DNA of 54,297 bases from Bacillota bacterium (lineage in GTDB: Bacteria; Bacillota; Clostridia; Lachnospirales; Lachnospiraceae). The DNA is taken from positions 1 to 54,297 of the forward strand of contig JAEXNR010000040.1 of the NCBI GenBank assembly GCA_023439505.1, given 5' to 3'. The notes below the pieces were generated by a model, which saw only the letters and a list, made by a program, of their open reading frames with translations, ran no database searches and was not told the DNA's origin. Position numbers and translations under genes: made by a program. Shown in pieces: positions 14,949-22,567 of this stretch. Position 1 is the first letter of the stretch. Every line of letters begins with the position of its first letter.

Positions 14949-16241
14949 ATGAATTTCTTAAAAAAAATGCGCCCGGGTCGTTTTATTGTACTTGGTTTTG
15001 CTACCGTCATCATACTCGGCGCAATCATATTGATGCTTCCCATAGCACATCGGGAGGGCGTTAATGTTTCACTGGTGGATGCCCTTTTCACATCCACCAG
15101 CGCAGTGTGTGTAACAGGTTTATCAACAATTGACACAGCAGATTCTTTCAGTGTATTTGGACGGACAATCATTGCCCTGTTAATTCAGACCGGCGGCTTG
15201 GGCGTTGCTTGTGTCGGGGTCGGTTTGATTTTACTTGCAGGAAGAAAAGTAAGTTTTAAAGATCGAATGCTGATTAAGGAGGCACTTAATCTGGATACGA
15301 TGAAGGGCATTGTGAAGTTAGTTAAGATAGTTCTGTATATCACAATATTCTTTGAAGGAATTGGAGCCATATTGAGTACGATCGCATTTGCTCAGTATTT
15401 TCCGATAAAAAAGGCCATTGGAATCGGATTGTTTCATTCAGTCTCAGCATTTAATAATGCTGGATTTGATGTATTAGGAAGTTTTAAAGGTCTCATTGAC
15501 TATAAGCATGATATCTTATTGAATTTAACCACCATTGCTTTGATTATCTTCGGCGGTCTGGGCTTTATCGTAATTAAAGAAATTATATATAAACGTTCGT
15601 TCAAGAAGTTCAGCCTGCATACAAAGATCGTTATTACCATGACGATCATACTTTTGGCAGCGGGTACAATACTCATTAAACTTACAAGCAGCGTGAGCTG
15701 GCTGGGCGCGTTGTTTTTTAGCACTTCGGCCAGAACGGCTGGATTTGCGACCTATAATACCGGGGATTTTGCCAGTCCGGCCTTATTTGTAATCGTTATT
15801 CTGATGTTCATTGGTGCCTCTCCCGGATCAACGGGCGGCGGAATTAAAACAACAACAGCATTTACCTTATTTAGAAGTGTATATAGCATGGCTACCAATC
15901 ATCACTGCAGCGGTTTTAAACGAAAGATACCAGGTGATACCATATATAAAGCGCATAATCTGGCGCTCCTTGCAATTTCGGTGGTTTGTGTTAATACATT
16001 TTTGGTCAGTGTACTGGAGCCGGAGTTCACCTTTATGCAAGTACTTTTTGAGACAGTATCCGCCTTTGGAACGGTGGGGTTATCAACAGGAATCACACCT
16101 GAACTTAGTACAGCCAGTAAGCTGATTATCATCTTTACGATGTTTATTGGTCGATTAGGACCGATTACTATTGCAACAATATGGTCCTTCAGGCCGGTAT
16201 CCAATATCAGTTATTCGGAAGAGAACATTACCATTGGTTAG
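14949..16241 (+). CDS. ktrB: KtrB-type potassium channel subunit (TrkH/KtrB family)
   Basis: The 430-aa membrane protein has the four pore-loop repeats of the Trk/Ktr superfamily: STSAVCVTGLSTID, HSVSAFNNAGFDVLG, FSTSARTAGFATYNTG and FETVSAFGTVGLSTG. Each carries the selectivity-filter glycine, and hydrophobic helix pairs lie between them. It conducts potassium, usually coupled to sodium, and is gated by a KtrA ring of RCK proteins. Two such genes follow directly, so this is a KtrAB system. The start is supported by GAAGGA 6 nt upstream. The leader contains a promoter and terminator pair, which suggests conditional expression. Confidence 0.95.
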   Translation: MNFLKKMRPGRFIVLGFATVIILGAIILMLPIAHREGVNVSLVDALFTSTSAVCVTGLSTIDTADSFSVFGRTIIALLIQTGGLGVACVGVGLILLAGRKVSFKDRMLIKEALNLDTMKGIVKLVKIVLYITIFFEGIGAILSTIAFAQYFPIKKAIGIGLFHSVSAFNNAGFDVLGSFKGLIDYKHDILLNLTTIALIIFGGLGFIVIKEIIYKRSFKKFSLHTKIVITMTIILLAAGTILIKLTSSVSWLGALFFSTSARTAGFATYNTGDFASPALFVIVILMFIGASPGSTGGGIKTTTAFTLFRSVYSMATNHHCSGFKRKIPGDTIYKAHNLALLAISVVCVNTFLVSVLEPEFTFMQVLFETVSAFGTVGLSTGITPELSTASKLIIIFTMFIGRLGPITIATIWSFRPVSNISYSEENITIG

Positions 16242-16255
16242 CATGAACCCCTTGG

Positions 16256-16296
16256 TTCAAATGAAGTGGTGGACAGGTACGGGTGCTTCATTTGAA
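16256..16296 (+). other. RNA hairpin between ktrB and ktrA
   Basis: An 11-bp perfect stem, ttcaaatgaag with cttcatttgaa (16256-16266 and 16286-16296), has a 19-nt loop and no T tract. It may set relative stability or expression of ktrB and ktrA, which an intercistronic stem could do in a shared transcript. A weak terminator is less likely. Confidence 0.6.
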
Positions 16297-16352
16297 TTAA
16301 CAGAGGCTTAATTCACACTTGCATAGATAGAAAGCATAGAAATGAGGAAAAT

Positions 16353-17030
16353 ATGATACATCATAAATCAGTAGTCGAATTTGGAATTATTGGTCTGGGG
16401 CGGTTTGGATATGCTTTAGCGAAAACACTTGCAAACGCCGGCAAAGAAATTATTGCGATAGATACGATAGAGTCCAGAGTAAAGCAGGTAAGAAATATAA
16501 CGGATAATGCATTTGTAGTAGCAACACTGGACAAAGAAACTTTGGAGGATGCGGGGATACAAAATTGTGCTACGGCTGTGATCTGTATTGGAGACAGCAT
16601 CGATACGAGTGTGTTAACGACCCTGAATGTGATCAGCATGGGTGTGCCAAGGGTTATTGCAAGAGCAATGAGCTATGAACAGGGATTGGTGCTTGAGAAG
16701 ATTGGTGCACAGGTAATCTATCCGGAAAATGATATGGCGGTCCGACTTGGCAATAAATTAATGAACAGTAATATCCTGGAGAGTATAGAATTAAGAGGAG
16801 ATGTCTCAGTTTCTGAAATAAGATTAACAGGCAAGCTTGCCGGACAGAAGGTAATAGAAGCTAATTTACGGCAAAAATTTAATGTGAATATCATTGCGAT
16901 TGAACATAATGGAGAGACTTCTACGGAAATTTTACCGGATGATATTTTACATGAAGACGATAATCTTGTGGTGATCGGAAAAAAAGAACATATAAAAAAA
17001 TTAGAGGTATATTTAATTACTCAAAAATAG
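16353..17030 (+). CDS. ktrA: KtrA-type RCK regulatory subunit of a potassium channel (first paralogue)
   Basis: The 225-aa cytosolic protein has an RCK_N Rossmann domain (residues 8-130) with the nucleotide-binding GLGRFGYALA, an acidic residue after the second strand (AIDT), and an RCK_C domain (about 140-222). KtrA octamers bind ATP/ADP, and in Firmicutes often c-di-AMP at the C-terminal domain, and gate KtrB. It follows ktrB with 111 nt between and precedes a second, collinear copy. The start is supported by TGAGGAAAAT just upstream. Confidence 0.93.
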   Translation: MIHHKSVVEFGIIGLGRFGYALAKTLANAGKEIIAIDTIESRVKQVRNITDNAFVVATLDKETLEDAGIQNCATAVICIGDSIDTSVLTTLNVISMGVPRVIARAMSYEQGLVLEKIGAQVIYPENDMAVRLGNKLMNSNILESIELRGDVSVSEIRLTGKLAGQKVIEANLRQKFNVNIIAIEHNGETSTEILPDDILHEDDNLVVIGKKEHIKKLEVYLITQK

Positions 17031-17106
17031 AAAGAGAAAATCAGTGAACTTACTATAATCAGAGACATATGGAATAAATCAGAGATATTTAGGATTGGAG
17101 AAAATT

Positions 17107-17784
17107 ATGATACTTCATAAATCAATCGTGGAATTTGGTATTATTGGTCTGGGACGGTTTGGAACCGCGCTGGCCGAAGGTCTTGCCAAAGAAGGAAAAG
17201 AAGTTTTGGTTCTGGACAGCAGCGAAAGTAAAATAAAACAAATACGTAATTATACAGAAAATGCTTTCGTTGTAGGAGAGTTAACCAGGGAGGCACTGGA
17301 AGAGGCAGGAATTCAGAATTGTCAGACGGTCATTGTGTGTATCGGTGAAAAGATCGATGTGAGCATCCTGACCACGTTAAATGTCATTAGTATGGGAGTT
17401 CCCAGGGTTATTGCCAAGGCAATCAGCCTGGAGCAGGGGAAGATACTGGAGAAAATCGGTGCCGAAGTAATCTATCCGGAACATGATATGGCACTTCGAT
17501 TGGTTAACAGGCTGACCTCCTCCAGAGTTATGGATTACATTGCCTTAAATGATAATATTTCAATTTCAGAAATTAAATTAAATTCCAGAGTCGCCGGGCA
17601 AACAGTGCTGCAGACTAATATCAGAAAGAAGTACAGACTAAATATTATTGCAATAGAGCATGAAAATAAAACTACAACGGACATCAGACCGGAGATAAAA
17701 TTAGATGAAAATGATGTTATTGTAATTGTCGGTAAAAAGGATGATATCAGACGGTTTGAAAGCTATCTGGTCACGGGTAAATAA
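17107..17784 (+). CDS. KtrA-type RCK regulatory subunit (second paralogue)
   Basis: The start was set at ATG 17107 (ATTGGAG 7 nt upstream) because it aligns with its neighbour; an in-frame TTG four codons earlier is less likely. The 225-aa product has the same length as the first paralogue and aligns with it without visible gaps. Shared segments include FGIIGLGRFG, NAFVV, TTLNVISMGVPRVIA and IIAIEH, and I judge more than half of the positions identical. Both keep the GxGxFG nucleotide site. Differences cluster in the C-terminal RCK_C domain, so the two may bind different regulators or form mixed rings. A terminator follows. Confidence 0.92.
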   Translation: MILHKSIVEFGIIGLGRFGTALAEGLAKEGKEVLVLDSSESKIKQIRNYTENAFVVGELTREALEEAGIQNCQTVIVCIGEKIDVSILTTLNVISMGVPRVIAKAISLEQGKILEKIGAEVIYPEHDMALRLVNRLTSSRVMDYIALNDNISISEIKLNSRVAGQTVLQTNIRKKYRLNIIAIEHENKTTTDIRPEIKLDENDVIVIVGKKDDIRRFESYLVTGK

Positions 17785-17806
17785 TGATTTCAATTAGAAT
17801 AAAATT

Positions 17807-17844
17807 AAAAGCTGCTCAGAAGGTTTGAAGGGAGGGCAGCTTTT
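17807..17844 (+). terminator. terminator after the ktr genes
   Basis: The 9-bp stem aaaagctgc (17807-17815) pairs with gcagctttt (17836-17844), with a short extra pairing possible inside the loop. It ends the ktrB-ktrA-ktrA group. Confidence 0.75.
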
Positions 17845-18010
17845 GTCATATTCCAAAGCAATTTCGCAGGGGAGCGTACCTGAATGCGTTTTTTCGTAGG
17901 AAAATGATGTGGGAGCGGTTGGAATCCTGCACGATTACACAAATTGTGAATAAACTGAATTGAGAATATCGGATCGATAGGAATCCGTTGCATTTTTCAA
18001 GGAGGTTACT

Positions 18011-19768
18011 ATGGATTATAATAATTACGGCAATGAAGCAATGCCTTACGCAGGTTTACCCTATGATGACATCAACTGGTATGATATAGCAGGGCAGCCA
18101 TTTGGCACAGCTTCTTATTTTAATGCAATTATTTTTGAAGATGCGAATAATATTGTAGATACAAAGGGAGCCATGGCGGTAGGAAGAAATTTTACAAGTC
18201 CGAGAGGATTAAGTCTGGCATATGGAAGTGACGGAAAACTTCAAGGAACGGGATACAGTCCTGATATGGTGAGATTTTTGGTAGGCAATGATGTAAATAT
18301 GCAGGGACCGCTGGTCGTCATCGGTCATGTGGTTGCAGGGGGCAACTTCAGGGCAGCCAAAGGAAGTACATTTTTGATAGGGAAAGACGGTCAGCCATCT
18401 CAGCTGGAAGAATTGAGCAACTTATATCAGGCAAATGGAGGGAGCCAGTATTGGAGACCCAGTGACAGAGGAAATCATTATGCAATTTCGAGCTATGATG
18501 TGCCCAGATTTATCCCTGCGTCCCGAATCGGTGCTAATGTAAATCAGTTTTTCCAAGATGGCAGAAGCAGTATACAGGACTTCTTTGATTGTATTAATGA
18601 TCTGGCAACGAATGGAACGGTTCAGGAACACTTTCATGAGTTGATTCTGCGAGGAAATGACCCGGTACAAAATGTATTTGTAATTGATGCCAGACCAAAC
18701 GGTGTTCTGGATAAGGGACTTAGACTTGAGATACCGGAAGGCAGCCTTGCAATTGTAAGATTCAGAACAGGTCCCAATGCACATCTACAATATGGTGTAT
18801 TAGGTGATGTTAACCATGCAAACCGGACACTTTATGTCTTCGAGGATGCAAACAACATCCATATGGAGGTTCCTGCGGCAATATGGGGAAGTATGTTGGC
18901 GCCTCAGGCAATGTACCATGCACATCAGACCGGAGGAAATATCAATGGCAATGCGGCATTTCGTTCCTTTGCTGTTAGTCCTACCAGTGGTTTTGAGTTT
19001 CATTTATATCCCTTTGTGGGAGGTATTGTATGTGGGGAGACGCAGCAGCCTGTCCCGGCACCTGCCCCAGTGCCAACACCGGTACCGCAGCCACAGCCGA
19101 TTCCTGCACCTGCACCCGCGCCCCGGCCGATTCCTGCACCTGCACCCGCGCCCCGGCCGACTCCTGCACCTGTACAGCAACCAGTGATGGTTTGCCCGGA
19201 ATGTCCGCAGCCGCAGCCATGTCCACAGCCGCAGCCATGTCCACAGCCTCAGCCATGCCCGCAGCCGCAACCGTGCCCTCCATGTCCGCAGCCGCAACCA
19301 TGCCCGCAGCCGCAGCCATGTCCTACCTGTCCGCCGTGCCCCGAATGTCCGCAGCCGGAAACTAGAATAGAATATCAACCGGTTCCGATACCGGTACCAT
19401 ATCCGGAGACACGGATCAAATATCATCCATATCCGGTGCCGGTAATCATACGTTATAAAGAAGAGGAAACCTGTGAGAAGAGCCTGATAACGCCGGGAAC
19501 CATTTATGGATGTATCTGGGGTTGCTGCTGTGGCTGTGATCATCAATGGGAAGTGAAGCTGTATCGGGGATGTCATGATATGAAAAAGCCCATGTATTGT
19601 GAAATCGTTGGTTGCTGCGGATGCTTTAGTTTCGAAGTGCCATATGATGATTATTATGTACTTGAGATCTGTCCTGTAAATACCAACGGCAGCCGCAAAG
19701 ATGGATCCTGCAGACCAATGCTTACACTGAAAAATGTAGGAGTTTCCAATCTGATGATTGATAAATAA
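18011..19768 (+). CDS. choice-of-anchor-A domain protein with Cys/Pro-rich repeat linker; candidate spore-surface structural protein
   Basis: The 585-aa protein starts behind CAAGGAGG. Residues about 35-335 match the choice-of-anchor-A pattern (FNAIIFEDANNI, GAMAVGRNF, VVIGHVVAGGNFRA, IWGSMLAPQA). Residues about 345-390 are Pro/Ala-rich. Residues about 393-450 repeat CPQPQP and CPPCPEC with 12 cysteines. A Tyr/Pro stretch (452-487) follows, then a C-terminal domain (about 488-585) with 13 cysteines, including GCIWGCCCGC and EIVGCCGC. Choice-of-anchor-A proteins normally carry a signal peptide and a surface anchor; here neither is present. A cysteine-crosslinked protein kept inside the mother cell fits a spore coat or exosporium component, which I infer. 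It is monocistronic, lying between the ktr terminator and the DJ-1 gene. Confidence 0.8.
   Translation: MDYNNYGNEAMPYAGLPYDDINWYDIAGQPFGTASYFNAIIFEDANNIVDTKGAMAVGRNFTSPRGLSLAYGSDGKLQGTGYSPDMVRFLVGNDVNMQGPLVVIGHVVAGGNFRAAKGSTFLIGKDGQPSQLEELSNLYQANGGSQYWRPSDRGNHYAISSYDVPRFIPASRIGANVNQFFQDGRSSIQDFFDCINDLATNGTVQEHFHELILRGNDPVQNVFVIDARPNGVLDKGLRLEIPEGSLAIVRFRTGPNAHLQYGVLGDVNHANRTLYVFEDANNIHMEVPAAIWGSMLAPQAMYHAHQTGGNINGNAAFRSFAVSPTSGFEFHLYPFVGGIVCGETQQPVPAPAPVPTPVPQPQPIPAPAPAPRPIPAPAPAPRPTPAPVQQPVMVCPECPQPQPCPQPQPCPQPQPCPQPQPCPPCPQPQPCPQPQPCPTCPPCPECPQPETRIEYQPVPIPVPYPETRIKYHPYPVPVIIRYKEEETCEKSLITPGTIYGCIWGCCCGCDHQWEVKLYRGCHDMKKPMYCEIVGCCGCFSFEVPYDDYYVLEICPVNTNGSRKDGSCRPMLTLKNVGVSNLMIDK
19101..19160 (+). 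repeat. tandem 30-bp coding repeat in the proline-rich linker
   Basis: Two identical 30-bp units (19101-19130 and 19131-19160) encode Pro/Ala/Arg decapeptides, and a third partial unit follows. They are GC-rich compared with the surroundings. Similar 9- and 18-bp periodicity continues through the CPQPQ region to about 19360. Such repeats can change copy number between strains. Confidence 0.85.
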
Positions 19769-19858
19769 AGTAACTTTAGAAAAATGATTGATTTAGAAAA
19801 TATATCACATTATAATGAAGAAAGTTAATGTAACTGGAAAGTACGAAAGGAGAATTAC

Positions 19859-20419
19859 ATGTCAAAGGTATATATTTTTCTGGCGGATGGATTTGAGGAA
19901 ATCGAAGGGTTGACTGTTGTAGATATACTTCGCAGGGCGGGAATAGAGATTAAGATGGTGTCTATCACCGATAGCATTTATGTTACCGGCTCACATCAGA
20001 TCATGGTAAAGGCGGATCTGCTCTTTCAAGATGTGAATTATCATGATGCGGATCTGCTGGTATTGCCGGGTGGAATGCCGGGAACTGATCATCTGATGGA
20101 ACATGAGGGACTTGATGTGTTATTAAGAGAGTTTCATGATAAGGGAAAACAACTTGCCGCGATTTGTGCTGCTCCAATTGTATTAGGAACAAAAGGCATA
20201 TTAAACGGGAAAAAGGCTACCTGTTATCCCGGACACGAAGAGAAACTCCTGGGCGCAGACATTGATAAGAATGCGGTGGTAGTAAATGATGGTACGGTGA
20301 CAACCTCCCGGGGTATGGGGACAGCGATTGATTTCTCTCTGGCACTGATTAAGCAATTTCAGGGAGAAGATCAGGCAAAACAAATGGCCGGTAAAATACA
20401 ATTCCCCTACTATTGCTAA
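19859..20419 (+). CDS. DJ-1/PfpI family protein (YajL/ThiJ-like)
   Basis: The 186-aa protein has the family pattern FLADGFEEIEGLTVVDILRRAG with the conserved Glu near residue 15, LVLPGGMPG, and the nucleophile elbow AICAAPIVLG with the reactive Cys near residue 100. The tail includes TTSRGMGTAIDF. Relatives are described as deglycases, glyoxalases or redox chaperones; the exact activity is debated and cannot be chosen here. The ribosome site is AAAGGAGAATTAC. Its stop codon overlaps the stop codon of the convergent symporter gene by four bases, with no room for a terminator. Confidence 0.92.
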   Translation: MSKVYIFLADGFEEIEGLTVVDILRRAGIEIKMVSITDSIYVTGSHQIMVKADLLFQDVNYHDADLLVLPGGMPGTDHLMEHEGLDVLLREFHDKGKQLAAICAAPIVLGTKGILNGKKATCYPGHEEKLLGADIDKNAVVVNDGTVTTSRGMGTAIDFSLALIKQFQGEDQAKQMAGKIQFPYYC

Positions 20420-21741
20420 GTGTTTCTGGAATAAAAAGGTAAGATTTTTTTTCTGAGTAAGATCAGACATAGCAAGTTGGGGACTGCCATAAAGCCATTC
20501 ACAAGATCTGTTAATTCCCAGACCAGGTCTAATGACATAATAGAGCCAACAAAAATCATCACAATATACCAGATGCGGTAGGTATTTATTCCGGATTTTC
20601 CGAATAAGTATTCTACCGCTTTTTCTCCGAAATAAGACCAGCCGATTAGTGTGGCAATGGCAAAAGCAACCAGGGACAAGCCCAGCATACCGTTCCCCAG
20701 AGGAAGTGCATCAAAGGCAGCTGTTGTCAATTCAGTATAGGAATATCCTGCAACAGATGAAGGATTTTTTAAAAGGTTGGTCACAATAACCAGACCGGTA
20801 ATGGCGCACATGACGACGGTATCCCAAAAAGTTGCACTCATTGAAATCAAGGCCTGTCTTGCCGGATTTGTGGTCTTCGCGCCTGCTGCGGCAATGGCTG
20901 TTGAACCCAGGCCTGCCTCATTGGTAAAAAGGCCTCTTGCAATTCCATACCTGGCAGCAGATCTTATGGTGCTTCCGATAAATCCTCCGACAACGGCAGC
21001 AGGAAGTTTAGAGGGTACAAATGCGGAAAGAAAGATATATTTTATTGCAGGCAGAAGGTATGAAAAATTCATGATTAATAAAATGATACAACCCAGGATG
21101 TAGAATAATCCCATAGCGGGAACTAACTTACTGCATATCTTTCCAATGGATTTTATTCCGCCGACAATAACAAGGCCAACGAATACAGCGGTGACCATCC
21201 CGATCAGGTAATCGGGGATATGTAAGAGCGAATGAACCGTGTCAGTAAGGGAGCGAACCTGCGTAGAGCAGCCAACACCAAACGAAGCAACTAAGGTAAA
21301 AAAACTGAATAGTATGGCGAGCCATTTCTGGCGTAAGCCATATTCCAGTGCGTACATAGGACCACCCAGATAAGTGCCATCAGAGGTCTTTCTTCTATAT
21401 AAAACGCCAAGAAAACATTCTGCATAGGAGGTAGCCATTCCAAGTACTCCGGTCAGCCAGCACCAAAAAATAGCTCCGGGACCGCCAAGGGCTACCGCAC
21501 TGGAGACACCGACAATATTACCCGTACCCAGTGTTGCTGCAAGGGTAGCGGTTAAAGATGCAAATCCGCTCAGATCACCCTCTGCACCCTCCTCTGAAGT
21601 TACAGAAAATTTGATGGCTTTCCCGATATGTTTTTGGACACCTTTCAGATGCAGGGTGAAATAGATATGCGCTCCAAATAACATAGCCGGAAGCGGGATA
21701 CCCCAGATGAAGTTGTTGACAGTCTTCAGAATATCAATCAT
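20416..21741 (-). CDS. AGCS-family sodium:alanine/glycine symporter
   Basis: The 441-aa integral membrane protein has about ten hydrophobic segments and AGCS-specific blocks: GTGNIVGVSSAVALGGPGA, FWCWLTGVLGMATSYAEC and GIARGLFTNEAGLGSTAIA. The family imports alanine, glycine or related small amino acids with sodium. The start has TGGAG 11 nt upstream, a modest site. The gene is monocistronic, convergent with and overlapping the DJ-1 gene by four bases (TAA against TAG on opposite strands). Confidence 0.93.
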   Translation of the reverse strand: MIDILKTVNNFIWGIPLPAMLFGAHIYFTLHLKGVQKHIGKAIKFSVTSEEGAEGDLSGFASLTATLAATLGTGNIVGVSSAVALGGPGAIFWCWLTGVLGMATSYAECFLGVLYRRKTSDGTYLGGPMYALEYGLRQKWLAILFSFFTLVASFGVGCSTQVRSLTDTVHSLLHIPDYLIGMVTAVFVGLVIVGGIKSIGKICSKLVPAMGLFYILGCIILLIMNFSYLLPAIKYIFLSAFVPSKLPAAVVGGFIGSTIRSAARYGIARGLFTNEAGLGSTAIAAAGAKTTNPARQALISMSATFWDTVVMCAITGLVIVTNLLKNPSSVAGYSYTELTTAAFDALPLGNGMLGLSLVAFAIATLIGWSYFGEKAVEYLFGKSGINTYRIWYIVMIFVGSIMSLDLVWELTDLVNGFMAVPNLLCLILLRKKILPFYSRNT

Positions 21742-22008
21742 GGTTTAAAAACTCCATTGCTGAATTTATTTATATATATGTGAGCAGGAAGTCGAATATT
21801 ATAAAGAAAAGAAAAAGCAGCAAAAAAAATAGTATTTTTCTGCTCATAAATTTTATTTTCATTGTAAAAAATACTTTATGTTGAGAAGTTTGAGGGATTT
21901 CGCCATATATTATCATTTCATGGTTAGAGAAGCAATAATTACCATAATAAAATCTCTCATTGCTGTCAACAATATGATTACAGGCAATACAAACGAAATC
22001 ACGTGCGG
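21742..22008. other. divergent spacer between symporter and SASP gene
   Basis: This AT-rich DNA holds the upstream region of the minus-strand symporter (a TATAAT on the minus strand at about 21800) and a 9-bp inverted repeat, agtattttt (21831-21839) with aaaaatact (21867-21875). I see no gene. Confidence 0.4.
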
Positions 22009-22040
22009 TGAATAATACTTATTGATTACCGCTGAACCTA
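22009..22040 (+). promoter_or_regulatory. possible sigma-G promoter of the SASP gene
   Basis: TGAATA (22009-22014) is a perfect sigma-G -35 element. The -10 candidate GAACCTA (22034-22040) agrees only partly with CATACTA, and the spacer of 19 nt is long. The position, 62 nt before the start codon, is reasonable. Family knowledge says alpha/beta SASP genes are sigma-G-dependent. Confidence 0.35.
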
Positions 22041-22101
22041 CAAAAGTTGATTTTGTAAATTGGTTGCTTTGATAACAAAATTTTATGGAGGTGAATTGAT
22101 T

Positions 22102-22329
22102 ATGGCAAGTTCAAACAGCAATTATAGCAGCTCTAACAATGCAGCAGTTCCTCAGGCAAGAGAAGCTCTTGACCGTTTCAAAATGGAAGTTGCAGGCGAA
22201 ATCGGTGTTCCGTTAAAGCAAGGTTACAATGGTGACTTAACAAGTAAACAGAACGGTTCCGTAGGCGGAGAAATGGTTAAACGTATGATCAGAAGCTATG
22301 AACAACAGATGTCAGGTTCTGCTCAGTAA
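22102..22329 (+). CDS. alpha/beta-type small acid-soluble spore protein (SASP)
   Basis: The start at 22102 was chosen because TGGAGGTGA precedes it by about 9 nt; the frame is open further upstream without a site. The 75-aa product has the SASP core: PQAREALDRFKMEVAGEIGV with the GPR protease recognition region (FKMEVAGEIG, cleaved during germination), then LTSKQNGSVGGEMVKRMI and a short tail. The N-terminal Ser/Asn stretch (SSNSNYSSSNN) is long. The protein coats spore DNA in the forespore and protects it from UV and heat. It is monocistronic with its own terminator and is the clearest evidence that the organism sporulates. Confidence 0.96.
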   Translation: MASSNSNYSSSNNAAVPQAREALDRFKMEVAGEIGVPLKQGYNGDLTSKQNGSVGGEMVKRMIRSYEQQMSGSAQ

Positions 22330-22336
22330 TGAAATT

Positions 22337-22374
22337 AAAAAACATCACCGGTTAAATAACCGGTGATGTTTTTT
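22337..22374 (+). terminator. intrinsic terminator of the SASP gene
   Basis: A 17-bp perfect stem (22337-22353 with 22358-22374, centred on caccggtt and its complement) has an AAAT loop and ends in T residues. Confidence 0.95.
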
Positions 22375-22567
22375 ATCTTTTATCTTTTCAAATAAAATGA
22401 AAAATGTTACAATGTTCACATTAAATTATGAAATCTGATAATTACTGGAAAAATACATAGGATATTATATCCATAGTGCTTTAAAATGTAAATATGTGGA
22501 GTGTAAAATCATGCATGACAGAAGATGTGGCATATACTGATATATAACCAAGAAAGGAATTATGATA

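Noticed and set aside
19004..19576. 190-codon antisense frame opposite the Pro/Cys-rich repeats
   Set aside because: Long antisense frames arise from GC-rich periodic repeats; it lacks a ribosome site and a recognisable domain.
22508..22550. Nine-codon mini-frame before glmM (ATG near 22511)
   Set aside because: It has a fair ribosome site but is too short and lacks regulatory codons or a paired hairpin to support a leader peptide.
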